NCBI GenBank assembly: GCA_003194525.1
Contig: NBIV01000557.1
Coordinates: forward strand, 1 to 20,010
Origin: Gracilariopsis chorda
Taxonomy: Eukaryota; Rhodophyta; Florideophyceae; Gracilariales; Gracilariaceae
DNA: 20,010 nucleotides
Direction of reading: 5' to 3'
In this document: in pieces, positions 1 through 7,513 of the stretch
Numbering within the stretch: position 1 is the first letter of the stretch
Layout of the letters: each line of letters begins with the position of its first letter
Program-made: the position numbers and the translations under genes
The notes under the pieces: model-generated
The model's database searches: none
Told to the model about the DNA's origin: nothing
What the model saw: the letters and a program-made list of their open reading frames with translations, nothing else

Positions 1-224
1 AATGAGAGCGGAGCACACGTTCAAGGACCTATTGTTCCAGTGGTTGAAGAAGACGAAATTACTCCTGCACCTACTTCGGTTGCAGCAGCAGTTAGCACAA
101 GCGCCGCTGGAGCCAGTGGGTCCGCTGCCACAGATCTACCAACATCGTGCCCAATTCCTGGATTTCTGGAGTTTGTGAGAGGCCTTCCAAGTCACATTCC
201 ACCGCCTCCGATGCCTCCCCCTTC

Positions 225-1512
225 CCACCGATGCCTGCAGAACAGATGCCTATTGCAATGGAATTGGAAGAGGATGAGATCATCCCTGCTCCCTCACAGC
301 CACCGCCATCACAGCAGCCTGCTCTGCCACAAGCTGAACAAGAGGAAGAACAGATGCCAGTCCCGATGGAAGTGGAAGAGGATGAGATCACCCCGGCTCC
401 CTCACACCCGCCGCCGCAGCCTGCGTTGCCACAAGCGGAACAGGAAGAACAACAGATGTCCATTCCGATGGAGGTGGAAGCGGATGAGATCACACCAGCT
501 CCCTCACACCAGCCGCAGCATCAGCCACAGCAACAGCTTGATACGACGGTCATGCACTGTGCTGGGCGTCCTGATCGAGGACTCTATCGCGTGTACTATG
601 CGTGGGATTCCGTGGCAGCTCAGGCGAGGAATGATCCGGCCATCCGTGCAAGCGTGCCGGAGTTTGAGACGCTTCCCACTGCAGGTCAAAGGCGATGCGG
701 AAGATGCGGCGAACACTCACACACGCTCTCCTCCTGCCCGTACGCGGACTGGACATTGAAAATACATAGCTGCAAGTATTGCGGCTGTGTTTTGCTTGGC
801 ACAGAGACCACTGGAGTGTGCTGTGGAATGAAAAGAATGTCAGGATGGGGCGTCACGTTCCGCAGAAGGCATAGCAGTGAGTTGGTTCGCAGTCTTTATA
901 GCCTGAGAGCCTTCCACAGCCATTTCCTCAACTTGAATACGCTCTTCGCGACGACGCAAGCGTTCATGGACATGTCGTATGTGACGGGAGGCGGTCCCTC
1001 CTTTCTCAGACTTGAGGGCAACGCAGCTCTCGCTCTGCCCGCGCAGAACCAGAACAACACGCGCTACAGCTTTCTGTGGGGTACTGGTCCACCTTCCTTG
1101 GATCCCTCTCACTATGCGCGTGCCAATTTGCGTGCGTTCATTCAAGACATCAACGTACGAGACATCGTGCCCAAGTTGTACGATGTGATCCAGCCCAAGC
1201 CAGACGTGGTGCGTGAGCGGTACCGATCCATGCTTAGCACGCAACAACAACAACAAAATGCAGATACCGCCGTCGATATCAGCATGCAGGCAGCAGAAGA
1301 GGGAGTAGTCGTACGTGGTTACGAAGGAACCCGAAGTGCCACAGTCAGTGCTCCTCACGTAGGTGCTGGGCCTCTCCCTGAAGATGCTCCTGGTGGGGGG
1401 CCAACCATGATGAGAACGCTCGTCGTGGATCCGACTGGCCTGTACCGAGTGGAGTCTCAAGTACCGCGCTTGGTAGAAGGAACCGTAACAGAAGAGCACG
1501 CTGCAGTGACAA
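225..1512 (+). CDS. N-terminal region of Rep/helicase, copy 1 (open segment)
   Basis: This is the longest open N-terminal block among the copies, in one frame from about 225 to about 1512. It begins with repeats of the type M-P-(I/V)-x-M-E-(L/V)-E-E-D-E-I-(I/T)-P-A-P separated by Pro/Gln linkers. Next is a zinc knuckle with spacing C-x2-C-x4-H-x4-C (Cys codons at 696 and 735), then a second cluster C-x2-C ... CC (CKYC and GVCCG). A conserved ~200-residue region follows, with a polyglutamine run encoded by CAA repeats near 1242. The second Cys cluster resembles the one upstream of Rep in many Helitron proteins. The acidic-proline repeats are not a family hallmark I know. The frame is lost in a GCT repeat at 1512. 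Confidence 0.8.
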
Positions 1513-1906
1513 GCTGCTGCTGCTGCTGGAGCAGGGGCGACTGCGAATGCCGCAAACAATGCGCAAGTGCGGTACCGCCTTCTAAAACCGGCATCCAAAC
1601 TTGCAGAGAAAGGCACTTTTCCTCTTCTCTACCCGTACGGAGATCAGCACGAACCGTTTGACATTGGCGTGTTTCTGGAGGCAAGAACTCAACACAGCAA
1701 ATCTCAGGTCTCAGCGTCAACGAGTGGAAGCTCCGAAAGCTCACCTGGGCTGAGAACGCGAAGAGACGACTGTACTCAGACAACATCCTTCTCAACAGTG
1801 GACCGTTGATGCAGATGTGGATGCTTCGCACCCACACAAACATTGAGGACATGCGACTGCGTTTCCTGGAAGAGAACAACGGGCACGCATTGTACAAGAG
1901 CAAGAA

Positions 1907-2746
1907 ATGCAGCAAGCACAACAGCAAACCGGTCACGTGCCACAATCCCAGTTCGTGCTAATGGGACGCATCTTTCTGCCCGATGACTCGGTCAACTCAG
2001 CAGCATACTGGAAGAACAAGCGCATGGATGTACAGGCGATCGTGGCGCGGAGAGGACCGCCTTCTCTGTTCATTACAATCACCATGAACATCTGGCGAGA
2101 GGACATCCAGCGTTGGGATGGACACCACCAATCGTGGCGCATTTACGGCACAAAGTAACCGCCCTCGACCGTTTGACCGACCTGATCTGATTGCAAGGGT
2201 GTACAACCAGTACGCAAACGACTTCATGAAGGACTTGGAGAAGAACTCGGAGCACATCTTCGGATTGAAGTGCCTGGGGCTTGCATCAAAGCTCGAGTTT
2301 CAGGAGCGCAATGTGCCTCATCACCACATGCTCGTGTGGCTCGAAGGAGGCGTGATTGAAGACGTTGATGTGATCGACGAGCTGATTCGTGCAGAACTTC
2401 CCCTTCCCGGTGAAGACGACGCGTTGCGGCCCTCATTCGTTCCATGCACAGGCACCGCCACTCCACCTATTGCCGGAATCGCGCTGGGCGTTGCAAGTTT
2501 GGATACGACCGCAACATGATTGTGCCGGAGACGTACATTGAAGAAGGCACGAATCGCGTGGTCTACCGCAGAAGAAGGCAACATGACCTCAAGATAGTGC
2601 CGTACAACCCAACTCTGACCAAGAAGTACCGCTCTCATATCAACGTAGAGCGCACGCAAGGAGGGGGCGCAGTGGCTTATCTGATGAAGTACGCGTTTAA
2701 GCAGCGCCAAAGCTCAGGAGGTGGTGCTCAACGTGAGTGGTGCTAA
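1907..2746 (+). CDS. Rep (HUH nuclease) domain, copy 1, in three frames
   Basis: This is the Helitron-type Rep nuclease domain. Visible motifs are FITITMNIW (Rep motif 1 region), VPHHHMLVWLE (HUH motif 2, histidines at 2319-2327), a Cys-containing segment CRNRAGRCKFGY, and the catalytic tyrosine region AYLMKYAFK with two tyrosines four residues apart. The domain would make the strand-specific nick and covalent 5'-phosphotyrosine link at transposon ends. Frame changes near 2113 (2-base loss in the codons after DIQR), 2427 (1-base loss) and 2705 (1-base gain) split it into pieces covering 1907-2158, 2118-2440 and 2444-2710. Confidence 0.85.
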
Positions 2747-4172
2747 TGAGACAGGCACACACAACGAGCAGCAACAAGAGCCACAGGTGCAGAACGACAT
2801 TCGTGCATACATGCGAGCGCGTGTGGTGGGCGCCGTCAATGCAGCTTGGAGACTTTTCGAGTTTCGACATGTTCACATCGTACCAAAAGTAGAGCGACTG
2901 GCCATTCACTTGGAAGGAGAGCGCACATTTCTGCTGAGAGGCCCCAACCAGCTTCTTTCTGCATCACAGCCGTCTACACTGGAGAGATACTTTGCAAGGC
3001 CCGAAGCATACGCAAACCTCGACTACCTTTCGTACTTTGAAAAAGTTCGATTGTATCGCACGCTTCCAGCCCGTGTGCTTAACCAATACGACGGAGACAG
3101 CACCCAGGTGCCCACAGACGACTGCGATCCGCCCATGTACGTGGTAGAGCGCACGGAAGACGAGCAGTGTGTTGCAAGGATCAGAGGTGTTTCACCGTCG
3201 GACATTGAGCTATTTGCTCTGCGCTTGCTGCTCATGAATCACGGCTCGAGCTCTTATGAAGACGCAAGGACTTTCAACGGACAGCAGTATGGAACGTATC
3301 GTGAAACTGCGATTGTAAGCGGACTGCTCGCGGACGGATCTGAGTTTGATATTGCATTCCAAAGAAGCAGTGCAGATATACAGCAAGCCCTCCGAGCTAC
3401 GACGTCTGGTTGTCACACTATACCAACAAGGCGCAGACCCAGAAAAAATGGCCGTCGAAAACTGGGAGGCTTATGTAGCGACATACATACAGGAGATGAG
3501 CAGCAACGAAAGCAAGAAATGTATCGACGTGTGGTGGAGATCTCAGACCGGCACAGAGGACGACTGCTTCGCGATCACAGCTTCTTCTCTCAACACCTAC
3601 AGCAGGATCATACAGCATTGACTGAGGCGAATCGAGCTACAACAACTCGAGACGCACGAGTGGTGCGAAATTCGTCAACTTTGCAGTCAAGGTACGCCAC
3701 CTTAAAACCTCGCCAAAGACAAGTCATTGACACCGTCATTGCCGCATTGCAACAACGACAGGCGCTGCAGGAGCGAACAAGCACTCCTGGAAACGTGTTT
3801 TTTGTGCAAGGATCCGCAGGAACCGGAAAGACATACGTGCTCAACCTCCTTCGTGATATCGTTGAGTTGGAAGGAATGCTCGCCGAAATGACTGCTACAA
3901 CAGGCATTGCAGCTTCGTTGTACGAAGGTGGCCGCACTTTACATAGCCTTCTCGGACTGGGTGTAGCTGATAGGGACAGCACAAGCAGCACTACAGCCAC
4001 TTTGTCAAAGTACGGTCCCCGATCTCAACGTGCAGAACTGCTACGCGAAATACAACTGCTCGTCTTGGATGAGGCGTCCATGCTCTCAAGAAAGCTCTTC
4101 GAACTCATGGATGCGTTGCTCAAAGATCTTTCGCTGCAGTGGAATGGAAAACCCGCTCCGTTTGGGGCTTGA
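2721..4172 (+). CDS. Rep-helicase linker and N-terminal half of PIF1 helicase, copy 1
   Basis: This long segment runs from just after the Rep tyrosines to the middle of the helicase. It includes the post-Rep region (NAAWRLFEF, RLAIHLEGE), a linker of ~200 residues, then helicase motif I GSAGTGKT (3810-3833), motif Ia TATTGIAAS and motif II LVLDEASML. A +1/-1 indel pair between ~3363 and ~3474 shifts about 37 residues into another frame before the original frame resumes. The frame is finally lost near 4133, just before motif III. The PIF1/RecD-like fusion C-terminal to Rep is the defining Helitron architecture. Confidence 0.85.
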   Translation: MVLNVSGANETGTHNEQQQEPQVQNDIRAYMRARVVGAVNAAWRLFEFRHVHIVPKVERLAIHLEGERTFLLRGPNQLLSASQPSTLERYFARPEAYANLDYLSYFEKVRLYRTLPARVLNQYDGDSTQVPTDDCDPPMYVVERTEDEQCVARIRGVSPSDIELFALRLLLMNHGSSSYEDARTFNGQQYGTYRETAIVSGLLADGSEFDIAFQRSSADIQQALRATTSGCHTIPTRRRPRKNGRRKLGGLCSDIHTGDEQQRKQEMYRRVVEISDRHRGRLLRDHSFFSQHLQQDHTALTEANRATTTRDARVVRNSSTLQSRYATLKPRQRQVIDTVIAALQQRQALQERTSTPGNVFFVQGSAGTGKTYVLNLLRDIVELEGMLAEMTATTGIAASLYEGGRTLHSLLGLGVADRDSTSSTTATLSKYGPRSQRAELLREIQLLVLDEASMLSRKLFELMDALLKDLSLQWNGKPAPFGA

Positions 4173-5205
4173 CCATCATTCTATCCGGCGACTACTCCCA
4201 GCTGCTTCCAGTGGTGCCGCAGGTGTACATGGAGGCCGAGCCAAGTGGTAATGTGAGACGAGTGTACACAAACATTCTCAACGAATTGCCGTGGAAGAGT
4301 GATCTGTGGACATTGTGCTCGGTTCAAGTGCTGTACCTCACGGAACAAGTACGCAAGCGGATGATCCGGCATTTGCGTCGCTGTTACGTTCCATTGCACG
4401 AAACACAATATCCAACAACGCTCCACTACCACTCAGATCTACCGGTGGCATGCAAAACCGCCTACCAATTCCTGTGGAAGTGGCTCACAACACGACGCAA
4501 GGAGGATGTGGATCTCAGCAAAATGCTCATTGTCTCCACAAATCAGTTGGTCGATGAACACAATGCGGCAGCGCTGGATCTGTTTCCTGGTGAGCGCTTC
4601 ACTCTTCCGTCAGCTACGACGGTACAACCTGACGGTGTACCACACTCAGAGCCCGACGTCACCAATACCTTTGTTCCCGAGTTTGCGTATAGTATGCACC
4701 TACTGGTGTCCTCCTCATAACTTGGATTTTGAAGATTGGTGTGCCAGTTATGGTCATTCGGAACGTGTTGCATCCGGCTGTGGTCAACGGAAAGCTGTTC
4801 GTAGTCGTGCGTGTCGATCACTTTACGATGCAGGTGGCTCGATTCGACGAGAACGGACAGGTACTGGAACGACAGCTCCTGCATCGTATCGACTTCGAGT
4901 TTTCTTTCGCAGACATTCGCATGATTCGAAGGCAGTTCCCTATTCGTCTTGCGTTTGCAGCTACAGTTCACAAAGGACAGGGAAAAACCTTGGATGGCTT
5001 GGTTGTGGATGTACGATCCAACTTCTTCTGCGCAGGTCAGTTGTACGTCGCATTGTCGCGCGTTCGAAGGAACGACCATGTGCTGCTCCTGCATGATCCG
5101 CAGCTTACACCCGCTAATGCGCACACAATTCATCCCATGCCTGTTCCATCGCCAACCCAGTGGCTGCCTGAAGCTATTCAGTTCTGCATCCCTCCACAAC
5201 CGTAA
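4139..5205 (+). CDS. C-terminal half of PIF1 helicase, copy 1 (frameshifted)
   Basis: This block carries helicase motif III ([12 protein letters not shown]), a middle region and, in the last open piece (4729-5205), the C-terminal motifs [14 protein letters not shown] and [11 protein letters not shown]. These match the late motifs of the PIF1 family. Breaks lie near 4351, 4452 and 4691. The C-terminus ends in the same Pro-Gln-Pro plus TAA as copies 2 and 3. The residues just before it (after HPMPVP) differ from the other two copies because of local indels. Confidence 0.82.
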
Positions 5206-5352
5206 TCATATCTCTTTGCATTCTTCTTTCATTGAATTAAACTACTTGCTTTTCTGCTTTTGCTTTCTCCACCCTCTTTTTTCCTCACCGCTGTTTATCA
5301 CTCCTCCACCGCGGGGTGCAGCGCCGCCCGCGGCCGAAGGCGCTTCCTCTTG
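5206..5352 (+). other. 3' untranslated tail and 3' terminal hairpins, copy 1
   Basis: A T/C-rich stretch (5206-5310) follows the stop. It is nearly identical after the other two gene copies and contains AATTAAA, which could serve as a poly(A) signal but is weak evidence. Two GC-rich hairpins follow. The first (about 5313-5327) is degraded in this copy, and the second (5330-5343) has lost one base of its stem. The unit ends at CTTG (5349-5352). In Helitrons a hairpin a few bases from the end marks where rolling-circle transfer terminates. Confidence 0.75.
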
Positions 5353-5817
5353 TCTCAACACCCCACTCTTAATGATTTACACATGTATGAGGGGGGTGTT
5401 GTTTGATTGAATGGAGGCGTGCGCCAATAAACCGCCCTGTATGCCCCTCTACGCGCATGCAAAAACTGCCATTTGGCGCAACGCCTCCCTAACCACTTAA
5501 AAAATTCAGCAGCAGCAGCAGCAGCAAAGCTTCCTGCTTACTGGCTGGCACTCCCATAATGACTGCAGTGCACCAGTTACACAAAGCAACGTGTCGCGCT
5601 TCTCATCATTGGCTGGCACTGCAGTCAATTTAGCACCTAAACAAAACCCTACGGCTCCACATACTCTCGGCGCCGCGGCGCCCCGTGGTTCTCGAGCGCT
5701 ATTGCGAGCGCAAGCGAGCAAAGTGCTCGGAGAGCCTCCGAACGCTACTAAATACACAAAGCTAACAAAAACAACGCGGCGCGCAGCGCCGCCCACGGCC
5801 GAAGGCCGTTCCACTTG
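5353..5817 (+). mobile_element. Short non-autonomous Helitron-like unit A (465 bp)
   Basis: This unit runs from a TCTC start to a CTTG end with no coding capacity. The first ~170 bp match the autonomous element: CACCCC and GGGGTG arms around AATGATTT, the subterminal inverted repeat (5413-5426 with 5474-5488), CTTAAAAAATT, then (CAG)6 at 5507-5524. The core of about 260 bp is absent from the autonomous copies. It contains inverted arms around 5560-5572 and 5614-5627 and a GC-rich stretch with GCGAGCGCAAGCGAGC. The last ~40 bp are the shared 3' hairpins. This is the classic pattern of a non-autonomous partner moved by a Rep/helicase supplied in trans. Confidence 0.82.
5777..5817 (+). other. 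Helitron 3' terminal double hairpin (unit A end)
   Basis: Two perfect hairpins lie close together: CGGCGC-GCA-GCGCCG (5777-5791) and ACGGCC-GAA-GGCCGT (5795-5809). Eight bases later the unit ends in CTTG (5814-5817). Unit B's TCTC start follows immediately at 5818. Known Helitrons have one such hairpin roughly 6-12 bases before a CTRR end. Confidence 0.8.
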
Positions 5818-6252
5818 TCTCTCCATTATAATGATTTGTCCTCTATGAGGGGGGTGTTCTTGATTGAATGGAGGCGTTGCGCCACAAAATCCTCTTCCAC
5901 GCCCCCGTTTGCCCATCCAAATCGCACCATTTGGCGCAACGCCTCCCTACCATTTAAAAAATTCAGCAGCAGCAGCAGCAGCAAAGCTTCCTGCTTACTG
6001 GCTCGCACTCCCATAATGACTGCAGTGCCACCCAGTTACACAAAGCAACGTGTCGCGCTTTCTCATCATTGGCTGGCACTGCAGTCAATTTAGGCACCTA
6101 GGTCCGCCGCGGCGCCCCGTGGTTCTACGAGCGCTATTGCGAGCGCAAGCGAGCAAAGTGCTCGGAGAGCCTCCGAACGCCACGAAAATACACAAAGCTA
6201 CAAACCAACGCGGCGCGCAGCGCCGCCCACGGCCGAAGGCCGTTTCCACTTG
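5818..6252 (+). mobile_element. Short non-autonomous Helitron-like unit B (435 bp)
   Basis: This is a second short unit abutting unit A. Its 5' end is the other type seen in the window (TCTCTCCATTATAATGATT), lacking the CAACACCCC of units A and D. The subterminal inverted repeat is a perfect 15 bp (5870-5884 with 5932-5946). It is followed by TTTAAAAAATT and (CAG)6 at 5964-5981. The core has a perfect 14-bp inverted repeat TGACTGCAGTGCCA (6017-6030 with 6074-6087) and the same GC-rich hairpin-rich stretch as unit A. There is no gene. Confidence 0.82.
6211..6252 (+). other. Helitron 3' terminal double hairpin (unit B end)
   Basis: The hairpins CGGCGC-GCA-GCGCCG (6211-6225) and ACGGCC-GAA-GGCCGT (6229-6243) precede CTTG (6249-6252). 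The next base begins the complete autonomous copy 2. This fixes the left boundary of copy 2. Confidence 0.8.
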
Positions 6253-6307
6253 TCTCTCCCACTATAATGATTTTATACGCGTATGAGGGGGGTGTTCTTG
6301 ATTGAAT

Positions 6308-6401
6308 GGAGGCGTTGCGCCACAAAATCCTCTTCCACGCCCCCGTTTGCCCATCCAAATCGCCCCATTTGGCCCAACGCCTCCCGACCATTTAAAAAAT
6401 T
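6308..6401 (+). promoter_or_regulatory. 5' subterminal inverted repeat and TATA-like stretch, copy 2
   Basis: The arms GGAGGCGTTGCGCCA (6308-6322) and TGGCCCAACGCCTCC (6370-6384, one mismatch) enclose a 47-base loop. A/T-rich TTTAAAAAATT (6391-6401) follows, immediately before the CAG tract. The arrangement occurs in every unit, short and long. The shared position suggests a Rep-binding or replication site, or a promoter; the sequence cannot distinguish these. Confidence 0.6.
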
Positions 6402-6452
6402 CAGCAGCAGCAGCAGCAGCAAAGCGTTCAGTTAATTAGCTGCTGCTGCTGC
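6402..6452 (+). repeat. Facing CAG and CTG triplet runs, copy 2
   Basis: (CAG)6 at 6402-6419 is followed 19 bases later by GCTGCTGCTGCTGC (6439-6452). The two runs are complementary and would form a stem of about 14 bp. The CAG run is in all units, but the CTG arm is only in the autonomous copies (13584-13597 in copy 3). Confidence 0.8.
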
Positions 6453-6544
6453 AAGTTGACTGTGCAATGGCTGCTGAATGGCTTGCAATACAATCAAATT
6501 GTTGTGCCAGCCACTCAGCAGCAAAACCCGCCTGTTCATTCCGA

Positions 6545-6630
6545 CACGTGGCAAATTGCACTGCGCCAGTGCAGTGTGGCATTGCCTGCACAGTGCACAC
6601 GTGGCAAATTGCACTGCGCCAGTGCAGTGT
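6545..6630 (+). repeat. Direct duplication in leader of copy 2
   Basis: A 33-bp sequence beginning CACGTGGCAAATTGC occurs at 6545-6577 and again at 6598-6630, a 53-bp period. Copy 3 has it once (from 13691). The duplication is therefore specific to copy 2. Confidence 0.85.
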
Positions 6631-6694
6631 ATACTGAAGTTTCATTGCAGACATGCCTGCAACAGACGTATATACTGCACTGGCGCAGTGCCAA
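6609..6694 (+). repeat. Long inverted repeat in leader, copy 2
   Basis: Arms of about 26 bp (6609-6634 and 6668-6694) share CACTGCGCCAGTGCAGT and its complement, followed by TATAC. They enclose a loop of about 33 bases. Each arm is itself nearly palindromic (CACTG CGC CAGTG). The structure is conserved in copy 3. Confidence 0.8.
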
Positions 6695-6802
6695 ATGCAT
6701 CTCGCTTGCTGACCCTAACCACTATTTTGCATCCCATTCAGGCTTGGCCAATAGCGCAGTGTCGTAACCTTTTGCTAATTTGGGCACTGTTTGCTGGCCT
6801 GG

Positions 6803-7201
6803 GACCTAGGCAAGGCCGAGCTCGTGTGCAGGTCGCCACAAGAGTAACCCACTAAGTACCACGGATCTGGGAAAGGTCAGGTGCTCCTCTGTGGTATACT
6901 GGTCGTTTGACGGCGATCAGGAAGTCTGAGGGTTTACCGGACCTAATACCAGCTTGCTGTGCAGGGTCCGGGGCGGCCGCCGTGTCGTACCTCTTGGGGC
7001 CGGAAAGCACACTTCGGTGTGTGAGTAAAGGCAGACCAATCCTTACAACCGGACGCGGGTTAAACATCAAACGGCTTGAAAACCGGCTGGGCACACTCCG
7101 CCCGTCATAATCCAACAGGAGTGTGTCGAGAGTCCCTGTGCTGCGCACGACTGCATCGGGTAAATATAAGCCTTGCAGCAATTTGTTTTTTTAATTGCTG
7201 C
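6803..7201 (+). ncRNA. Candidate structured leader RNA or captured RNA, copy 2
   Basis: The + strand shows a run of strong complementary segments: GACCT/AGGTC (6803-6807, 6830-6834), ACCAC/GTGGT (6858-6862, 6891-6895), CCGGACC/GGTCCGG (6937-6943, 6965-6971), CACAC-TTCG-GTGTG with a UUCG tetraloop (7008-7021), CACACTCC/GGAGTGTG (7092-7099, 7118-7125) and GCAGCAATT/AATTGCTGC around a T-run (7175-7183, 7193-7201). By eye the block differs from copy 3 by two bases. No tRNA, rRNA, hammerhead or group I core was recognised. It may be a 5' leader fold (for example an internal ribosome entry element or a ribozyme) or an unrelated captured sequence. The function is unknown. Confidence 0.4.
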
Positions 7202-7362
7202 ATGCGACTAGGCCCGGTGGGTGCAACGCAAGAAACTGCAACCAGTTTTTTCACTTTCAACTTTGTGTTTTATTGGGAATTATTCTGGAACTCTGGCAAA
7301 TTTTTTAACGGTTTAAAAACATAGAATTGTTTTTTTTTTTTTCTTTCCTTTGGTAAATTGAA
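7202..7362 (+). other. A/T-rich 5' leader before the gene, copy 2
   Basis: This stretch between the structured block and the presumed start codon contains GACTAGGCCCGG, an A/T-rich section with TTTTTTAACGGTTTAAAA, and a long T-run (13 T) ending in a pyrimidine tract. The T-run is shorter (9 T) in copy 3. It could hold the core promoter or the end of a leader intron, but no splice pair was clear. Confidence 0.4.
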
Positions 7363-7386
7363 ATGACGAGAGGAGGGCGACGTCTG

Positions 7387-7513
7387 AACTCTGGTGGCAA
7401 TCCGATCTAACTCGGGAGGTGCCAGAGACAATTCTGGAGGTGCCAGGTTGAACGCAGGCGGTTCAAGGCAAAACGCTGGTGGTCGTCGCGTCGGCAGTGG
7501 TGGAGCACGGGCA
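7387..7513 (+). repeat. 21-bp coding repeats (Gly/Arg heptads), copy 2
   Basis: Six units start at 7387, 7409, 7430, 7451, 7472 and 7493. Those from 7409 are exactly 21 bp and encode N-(S/A)-G-G-(A/S/R)-R-x heptads: NSGGARD, NSGGARL, NAGGSRQ, NAGGRRV, GSGGARA. The first unit is 22 bp, which breaks the frame. RG-rich repeats of this type are often RNA- or single-strand-binding in other proteins; the role here is inferred only. Confidence 0.75.

Larger units (their letters stand above)
1..5205 (+). pseudogene. Helitron Rep/helicase gene, copy 1, 5'-partial and frameshifted
   Basis: This is the broken transposase gene of copy 1. In an intact Helitron the product nicks and rejoins single-stranded DNA (HUH Rep) and unwinds the duplex (PIF1-like helicase) during rolling-circle transposition in the nucleus. 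Domain order: acidic-proline repeats (~37-530), CCHC knuckle (696-737), Cys cluster (~770-825), Rep (HHH at 2319-2327) and helicase (Walker A at 3810-3833). Comparison with copies 2 and 3 places frame breaks near 229, 1512, 1683, 1870, 2113, 2427, 2705, 3363, 3474, 4133, 4351, 4452 and 4691, almost all 1-2 base indels. The longest clean block is about 2721-4130, apart from one compensated pair of indels. No intron signal is needed to explain the breaks. Real decay and assembly error both remain possible. Confidence 0.88.
1..5352 (+). mobile_element. Autonomous Helitron, copy 1 (5' end outside window)
   Basis: This is the 3' part of an autonomous rolling-circle transposon. Base 1 corresponds to 7572 in copy 2 and 14653 in copy 3, so the 5' terminus, leader and first ~70 codons lie upstream of the window. 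It holds the Rep/helicase gene up to the stop at 5203-5205, then a pyrimidine-rich tail, then the 3' terminal hairpins ending in CTTG at 5349-5352. The first terminal hairpin is damaged here (CGGGGTGCA where other copies read CGGCGCGCA), and the second lacks one C. Unit A follows directly. The element class is firm from the Rep-helicase fusion and terminal structure; the exact end may be off by a few bases. Confidence 0.9.

Noticed and set aside
5507..5524. Regular short repeats resembling a CRISPR array
   Set aside because: These are CAG microsatellites and transposon termini. There are no repeat-spacer units, and the sequence is eukaryotic.
6907..7110. A 67-codon + strand frame in the leader
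   Set aside because: It lies within the structured block, has no motif, and the near-absence of differences between copies gives no coding signature.
6852..7181. A 109-codon - strand frame in the leader, conserved in copy 3 (13945-14274)
   Set aside because: Its conservation follows from near-identity of the DNA. It has no recognised domain, and the base-paired structure explains the block better. Coding cannot be fully excluded.
6803..7201. Possible tRNA, 5S rRNA, group I intron or hammerhead ribozyme in the leader
   Set aside because: I could not find convincing Pol III A/B boxes, a CTGATGAG-GAAA core or the group I conserved core, so no named RNA family is assigned.
5206..7362. LTR retrotransposon or virus origin of the repeated noncoding blocks
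   Set aside because: There is no reverse transcriptase, integrase, primer-binding site or capsid gene. The repeated ends are Helitron termini, and the only gene is Rep/helicase.
7330..7420. Spliceosomal intron explaining the early in-frame stop
   Set aside because: A pyrimidine tract is present at 7330-7351, but no matching donor and acceptor pair restores the frame convincingly.
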